A stretch of 7,400 bases of DNA from Flammeovirgaceae bacterium (lineage in GTDB: Bacteria; Bacteroidota; Bacteroidia; Cytophagales; Cyclobacteriaceae): the NCBI GenBank assembly GCA_003229495.1, contig QIEB01000594.1:1-7400 (forward strand), written 5' to 3'. Positions within the stretch are counted from its first letter, which is position 1; each line of letters starts with the position of its first letter. The translations under genes were made by a program, and so were the position numbers. The notes under the pieces are model-generated. The model was not told the origin of the DNA. It did no database searches and saw only the letters and a list, made by a program, of their open reading frames with translations. Shown here one piece after another: positions 5,201-7,400 of the stretch.

Positions 5201-7400
5201 ATTACCAGGGAAGTGTCCTCATTGGTAGCTACATCATCGTTCACAGCTACCGGGGGGTCATTAATATCGTTGACCGTTATGGAAACCAATGCAGCGTTTG
5301 ATGGTGCCCCGTCATCGTCCTGAACGGTATAGTTGAAGGCATCTGCTCCGTTAAAATCAGGATCAGGAGTATACACTACCATCCCATTATTGAGTGGCAT
5401 TGCTACTCCATTTACAGGCGCTGTGCTAATTACTATACTAGTGACATCAATAGTCCCGTCCAGATCAACATCATTATCGGTTAAGTTAATGGTGATTGCT
5501 TCGTCCTCGTTGGTTGAGTTGTTAAGGTCGTCGTTGGCAATGGGGGGATCGTTGACGTCTGCTACCTGTACAATGACAATAGCAATATTGGAAACTGCCC
5601 CCAAGTCGTCCTGTACGGTATAGGTGAAACTATCAGTACCACTGAAATCCATATCGGGAGTGTAGGTGACTGTCCCATCGCCATTGGCCACCGCATTTCC
5701 ATTTGTCGGGTTATCAACAATAACTACTGAAGCGGGATTAATAGTGCCATCAGCGTCAGTATCATTTAATACCACGTCTATGGTTATTGGAGTTTCTTCC
5801 GCTGTAGGATTACTAGTATCGTTATTGGCCACCGGCGAATCATTAACAAAATTAATGTTAATAGTAACGGTTGCCACATTGGAAAGAGCATCCTGATCAT
5901 CTCTTACATTATATGTAAAGGAATCCAGGCCATTATATGCCGGGTCGGGCGTATAGGAAATAGTGCCATCAGTATTGACCACCACAGATCCATTTGTAGG
6001 ACTGGCCACAATGTTCACAGTGGCGGGGTCAATAGTACCATCGATATCTGTGTCATTGATAATAACATCTATGGTGACTGGTATATCTTCGGGGGTACTT
6101 GCAGCATCATCGTTGGCCACAGGAGGATCATTCACAGGATTAATGGATATTCCTACCTGAGCGACGTTTGAAGTTTCACCTAGATTATCATCCACCTGGT
6201 AGGTGAAACTGTCATTACCGGTTGCATCGGGATTGGGGGTATAGGTAACAGTGCCGTCATTGTTGGCCACTGCTGTCCCGAGAATAAGGCCCCCTGGAAG
6301 TATATTGACACTGGTTGGGTCAATGCTTCCATCTGGATCAGTATCATTCCCAATTACATTTATACTAATAGCAGTGTCCTCATTTGTGGAATTATTCAAA
6401 TCATCGTTGGCCACTGGCGGGTTATTTGGACCTACCGTGATTACTACCGTAGCAATGTTTGAAGTTGCGCCTAAATTATCATCAACAGTATAAGTAAAAT
6501 TGTCTCCTCCTGTAAAACCATTATTAGGTGTATAAGTAACCGTCCCATCTCCATTGGCCACCGCATTCCCGTTAGGTGCGTTTGAAGCAATACTTACCGT
6601 TGCGGGGTCAATAGTACCATCCTCATCAGTATCATTGGTCACCACGTTTATATTTATACTGGTACTCTCAGTGGTATTGTTATTTAAATCATCAACAGCC
6701 ACCGGCGGATCATTCACATCCGTAACCTCAATCACAAAAGCTCGTTGGAAAGTTTCTCCCGCAGCATCTTGGGTCTGAATTCTGATATTTAAGGTGTTAT
6801 CCTGTTCAAAATTGAAAATCGCCGATGTTCTTAACTGGTTGCCCACAATTTGAAAGGAGCCATTGTCATTACTTCCATTACCTGAGACCAGGGAATAGGT
6901 ATGGGTGTCTCCAACATCGGGATCAGTGGTAGTTAAGGTTCCCACAACGGTTCCGATTGGCTGGTTTTCTGCAATAGTGCTGCTGCTAAGAGTGATATTT
7001 GTTGGCGGCGAATTGGAAGCCTGAATTGGTCCAACTAGTGCACTTTGAACTGCAAGACCTGGTGACGCCCCAACCGATGCCACAGGAGTAACTTCAAAAA
7101 CAATATTGGTCCCTACATCCGCTGATACCAGGGTATAGGTTTGCGCAGTGCCCCCGGTAATGGCCACGCTATTGCGCAGCCATCTAAAAATAGATGCTCC
7201 CTCTGGATCATTCTCCGGATCGCTATAAATATAATTCCCAGTTAGTGTTTGTCCTTCAATTATTGTCCCTGAAATACTGACAGAATTTACTGTAGGAACT
7301 TGGTTATTGACAATTACTGTGATCGCATCACTGTCCGACAAACCACCACCATCGGTTACTGTTGCTGTTATGGTATGGGTGCCTGCCGATAAAGTATTGG
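2209..7400 (-). CDS. Giant T9SS-secreted, calcium-binding repeat adhesin (cadherin/tandem Ig-like repeats); N-terminus outside window
   Basis: A cell-surface protein, probably an adhesin or matrix protein, exported by Sec and then the type IX secretion system. The frame is open to the window edge; the upstream codons (AGTHTITATVTDGG) are the end of another Ig-like domain, so the TTG at 7341 is not the start and the full protein is larger than the 1,729 residues seen. Numbering residues from the codon at 7396-7398, the order is: Ig-like domain 35-126, cadherin-like 130-230, nine tandem repeats 231-1099, a second cadherin-like domain 1100-1199, a beta-rich module 1200-1639, and a T9SS sorting domain 1640-1729. 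No cysteine is present anywhere in the fragment. Repeats carry DxDxDG loops and NDxP linkers typical of calcium-stabilised, rod-like surface proteins. The stop overlaps the start of the caspase-like gene, suggesting an operon with shared expression. The family and secretion route are well supported; the ligand is unknown. No promoter can be given because the 5' end is not in the window. Confidence 0.93.
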   Translation of the reverse strand, partial: NTLSAGTHTITATVTDGGGLSDSDAITVIVNNQVPTVNSVSISGTIIEGQTLTGNYIYSDPENDPEGASIFRWLRNSVAITGGTAQTYTLVSADVGTNIVFEVTPVASVGASPGLAVQSALVGPIQASNSPPTNITLSSSTIAENQPIGTVVGTLTTTDPDVGDTHTYSLVSGNGSNDNGSFQIVGNQLRTSAIFNFEQDNTLNIRIQTQDAAGETFQRAFVIEVTDVNDPPVAVDDLNNNTTESTSININVVTNDTDEDGTIDPATVSIASNAPNGNAVANGDGTVTYTPNNGFTGGDNFTYTVDDNLGATSNIATVVITVGPNNPPVANDDLNNSTNEDTAISINVIGNDTDPDGSIDPTSVNILPGGLILGTAVANNDGTVTYTPNPDATGNDSFTYQVDDNLGETSNVAQVGISINPVNDPPVANDDAASTPEDIPVTIDVIINDTDIDGTIDPATVNIVASPTNGSVVVNTDGTISYTPDPAYNGLDSFTYNVRDDQDALSNVATVTININFVNDSPVANNDTSNPTAEETPITIDVVLNDTDADGTINPASVVIVDNPTNGNAVANGDGTVTYTPDMDFSGTDSFTYTVQDDLGAVSNIAIVIVQVADVNDPPIANDDLNNSTNEDEAITINLTDNDVDLDGTIDVTSIVISTAPVNGVAMPLNNGMVVYTPDPDFNGADAFNYTVQDDDGAPSNAALVSITVNDINDPPVAVNDDVATNEDTSLVISALDNDSDVDGTLVASTLLVFSPPGNGALVVNVDGTFTYTPDTDFNGADNFTYTVKDDDGAVSNVALVNITVNEGNDPPTANDDIANTDEDQPVTINLINNDTDIDGTINGASLVIVTDPSNGTVVVNTDGTVQYTPDINFNGLDTFDYTVEDNDGALSNIAQVNVSVNDVNDPLIANDDNVTTDEDTEVEIDILSNDEDSDGAIDPGTVSIVTSPANGTATVNSDGTGSVIYIPALDFNGADVFTYTVRDEQGQISNIATVNITVNDVNDLPIAVDDVFTVDEDVQSILNIIENDTDVDGFLDVNGVIIVSGPTNGVVELTGEGVKYIPNENFTGEDTFTYTVADDDGGVSGVATVSLTIQDVNDAPIDLILSNTFIHESVPIGTAVGTFTTVDIDPNETFTYSLVVGDGSEDNSAFTIEGNQLISQTTFDQEQQEIYNIRVKTDDGESALEQTFVISIFSDQNPPFIIPGALPKFHPVTNPSELYSIVVEEEFDVDRVLFSYRGISSSRDAWTIMELTLVDSFYQTMVDSSQFDDLGIQYEFIVSNTEGSSINLPGFTYNQYEGDGIDFQRIVFGERITNYNLIAIPLELDDSSVSAVFGDDLGPYDQIQWRLFSYQKGNLVEHTEGLNSFERGKGYWLIIKDNASLDTGPGNTELFADQAFTMRLDEGWTLIGNPYNFNISWSEVLIRNGAQGVDLEVTTYNGGYSTAGVLKSFQGAFVFANQATTLVIPLEKFPAIQGGRIGSSPDVNDENNWELDLNLSTSNLKNNTGGLGMRQNADHSKDSYDRIRAPRFLEYLDVNFKKPEYFAPEFSRDVVTTSGEHVWEFTVETNVSDPEISLEWSKISSLASDKELWLYNKDKEVIINMLENQNYSFTNQETHNFAVYYGSSEFIARELQPARAVLAAIYPNPFTNNLTVTFTLPEQLDSDFVRLSVYDLMGRRVKSLWEDQYRPGFYKVDWNGTNNSGSRIPGGTYLLRLEVNGQKSIYKRVIKK
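2212..2481 (-). other. T9SS type A C-terminal sorting domain
   Basis: The last 90 residues of the giant protein. The entry motif IYPNPFTN (from about 2475) is followed by LTVTFTLPE, LSVYDLMGRRVKSLW, YKVDWNGTNNSG, GGTYLLRLEVNG and a basic end, YKRVIKK. This is the classic Por-type/FlgD-like Ig sorting signal recognised by the type IX secretion machinery; in characterised systems it is removed by the PorU sortase and the cargo is attached to surface lipopolysaccharide or released. The domain is complete and ends at the natural stop. Confidence 0.95.
2482..3801 (-). other. Beta-rich module of unknown function between the repeat rod and the sorting domain
   Basis: About 440 residues (1200-1639) that carry no recognised enzymatic motif. 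The first 100 residues look like an FN3-type beta sandwich (VDRVLFSYRG, WTIMELTLVDSFY, YEFIVSNTEG). Two related-looking strands follow: NYNLIAIPLELDDSS with FERGKGYWLI, and GWTLIGNPYNFNISW with FQGAFVFAN. This pairing of an 'IAIPL...GKGYWLI' segment with a 'GW.LIGNPY...SW' segment recurs, from general knowledge, in the C-terminal parts of large Bacteroidota surface proteins. About 180 residues of mixed beta character come before the sorting domain. Its role (ligand binding, or presentation of the rod) is not known. Confidence 0.55.
3802..4101 (-). other. Cadherin-like domain 2 of the giant adhesin
   Basis: About 100 residues (1100-1199 of the fragment). It repeats the pattern of the first cadherin-like domain: HESVPIGTAVGTFTTVD, ETFTYSLVVGDGSEDNSAF, IEGNQLISQTTFDQEQQ, YNIRVKTDDG. 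It ends in ISIFSDQNPP instead of the DVNDPP linker, consistent with its being the last domain of the calcium-bound rod before a different kind of module. Confidence 0.8.
4102..6708 (-). repeat. Nine tandem ~96-residue calcium-binding Ig-like repeats (tandem-95 / cadherin-tandem type)
   Basis: Nine in-frame units of 95-98 residues, about 290 bp each. In coding order they span 6421-6708, 6127-6420, 5839-6126, 5548-5838, 5257-5547, 4969-5256, 4681-4968, 4387-4680 and 4102-4386. The consensus runs PPVANDD, NEDTxITI, NDTDxDGTID, a variable strand with PTNG, VNxDGTVTYTPD, FNGxDxFTYTVxDDxGAxSN, AxVxITVNDVND. Every unit keeps the DxDxDG loop and a D(D/N/E)-rich TYTV strand. The units are diverged at DNA level, so the array is old or under diversifying pressure rather than a fresh expansion. 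Unit 2 replaces the PTNG turn with a GGLILG stretch, unit 8 has a two-residue insertion after DGT, and unit 9 loses the NxDGT turn. Repeat number in such proteins usually sets stalk length. Confidence 0.93.
6709..7011 (-). other. Cadherin-like domain 1 of the giant adhesin
   Basis: About 101 residues (130-230 of the fragment), with the cadherin hallmarks IAENQPIGTVVGTL, a TDPDVGDTHTYSL strand, GSFQIVGNQLRT, FNFEQDNTLNIRIQTQD, and a closing VTDVNDPP linker. The AEN glutamate, DPD and DVND sites are the usual calcium ligands between successive cadherin modules. It sits directly before the nine-repeat array and is clearly similar to the second cadherin-like domain at 3802-4101. Confidence 0.85.
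7021..7296 (-). other. Ig-like domain of the giant adhesin
   Basis: About 92 residues (35-126 of the fragment). Key parts are GQTLTGNYIYSDPENDPEG, FRWLRNS, a TYTLVSADVG stretch and VFEVTPVAS. This GxTLTxxYxYxDxExDxEG...RW...YTL...DxG..I.FEVTPV pattern is a recurrent bacterial surface Ig-like module found beside cadherin and tandem repeats. It follows the end of a preceding beta domain cut by the window edge. Role inferred: spacer or part of the stalk. Boundaries are approximate. Confidence 0.7.

Noticed and set aside
4102..6708. CRISPR-like or non-coding tandem repeat
   Set aside because: The periodicity is about 290 bp, strictly in frame and diverged in synonymous positions; it is protein-domain repetition.
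4775..6778. Series of plus-strand open frames inside the repeat array
   Set aside because: They all lie in the same antisense phase, recur with the repeat period of about 290 bp and encode low-complexity Ser/Thr/Val peptides: mirror images of the repeat coding sequence.
7339..7341. TTG at 7341 as the start of the giant adhesin
   Set aside because: The upstream codons continue an Ig-like strand (THTITATVTDGG) to the window edge without a stop; there is no signal peptide after the TTG.

Overview
The window most likely comes from a member of the Bacteroidota, probably a marine or environmental Cytophagales-like bacterium. The main reasons are a giant secreted protein ending in a type IX secretion system (T9SS) C-terminal sorting domain, a caspase-family protein of a layout common in that phylum, and the lack of convincing Shine-Dalgarno sites. 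The lineage is an inference from gene content; no rRNA or other phylogenetic marker is present.

Layout. (1) Positions 1-1008, plus strand: the 3' part of a class A penicillin-binding protein (PBP1A-like) with a complete set of transpeptidase motifs; its glycosyltransferase half lies to the left of the window. (2) Positions 1009-1043: a 35-bp gap between converging genes, with no strong intrinsic terminator. (3) Positions 1044-2249, minus strand: an exported caspase-fold (peptidase C14-like) protein with an Ig-like N-terminal domain. It keeps the catalytic His but has Val where the catalytic Cys should be, so it looks like a pseudo-caspase. (4) Positions 2209-7400, minus strand, running off the right edge: 1,729 residues of a giant cell-surface protein. 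In order it has an Ig-like domain, a cadherin-like domain, nine tandem repeats of about 96 residues each carrying a DxDxDG-type calcium loop, a second cadherin-like domain, a beta-rich module of unknown function, and a T9SS type A sorting domain.

The giant gene and the pseudo-caspase gene are on the same strand and overlap by up to 41 bp, so they are very likely co-transcribed and possibly translationally coupled. Both products are predicted to leave the cytoplasm: the adhesin through Sec and then T9SS to the surface, the pseudo-caspase at least across the inner membrane. The PBP converges on this pair and probably belongs to a separate transcription unit. The most unusual point is the pairing of a T9SS adhesin with a catalytically dead caspase homologue; a functional partnership is a hypothesis, not something the sequence proves. 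Essentially the whole window is coding. No RNA genes, insertion sequences or CRISPR arrays were seen.
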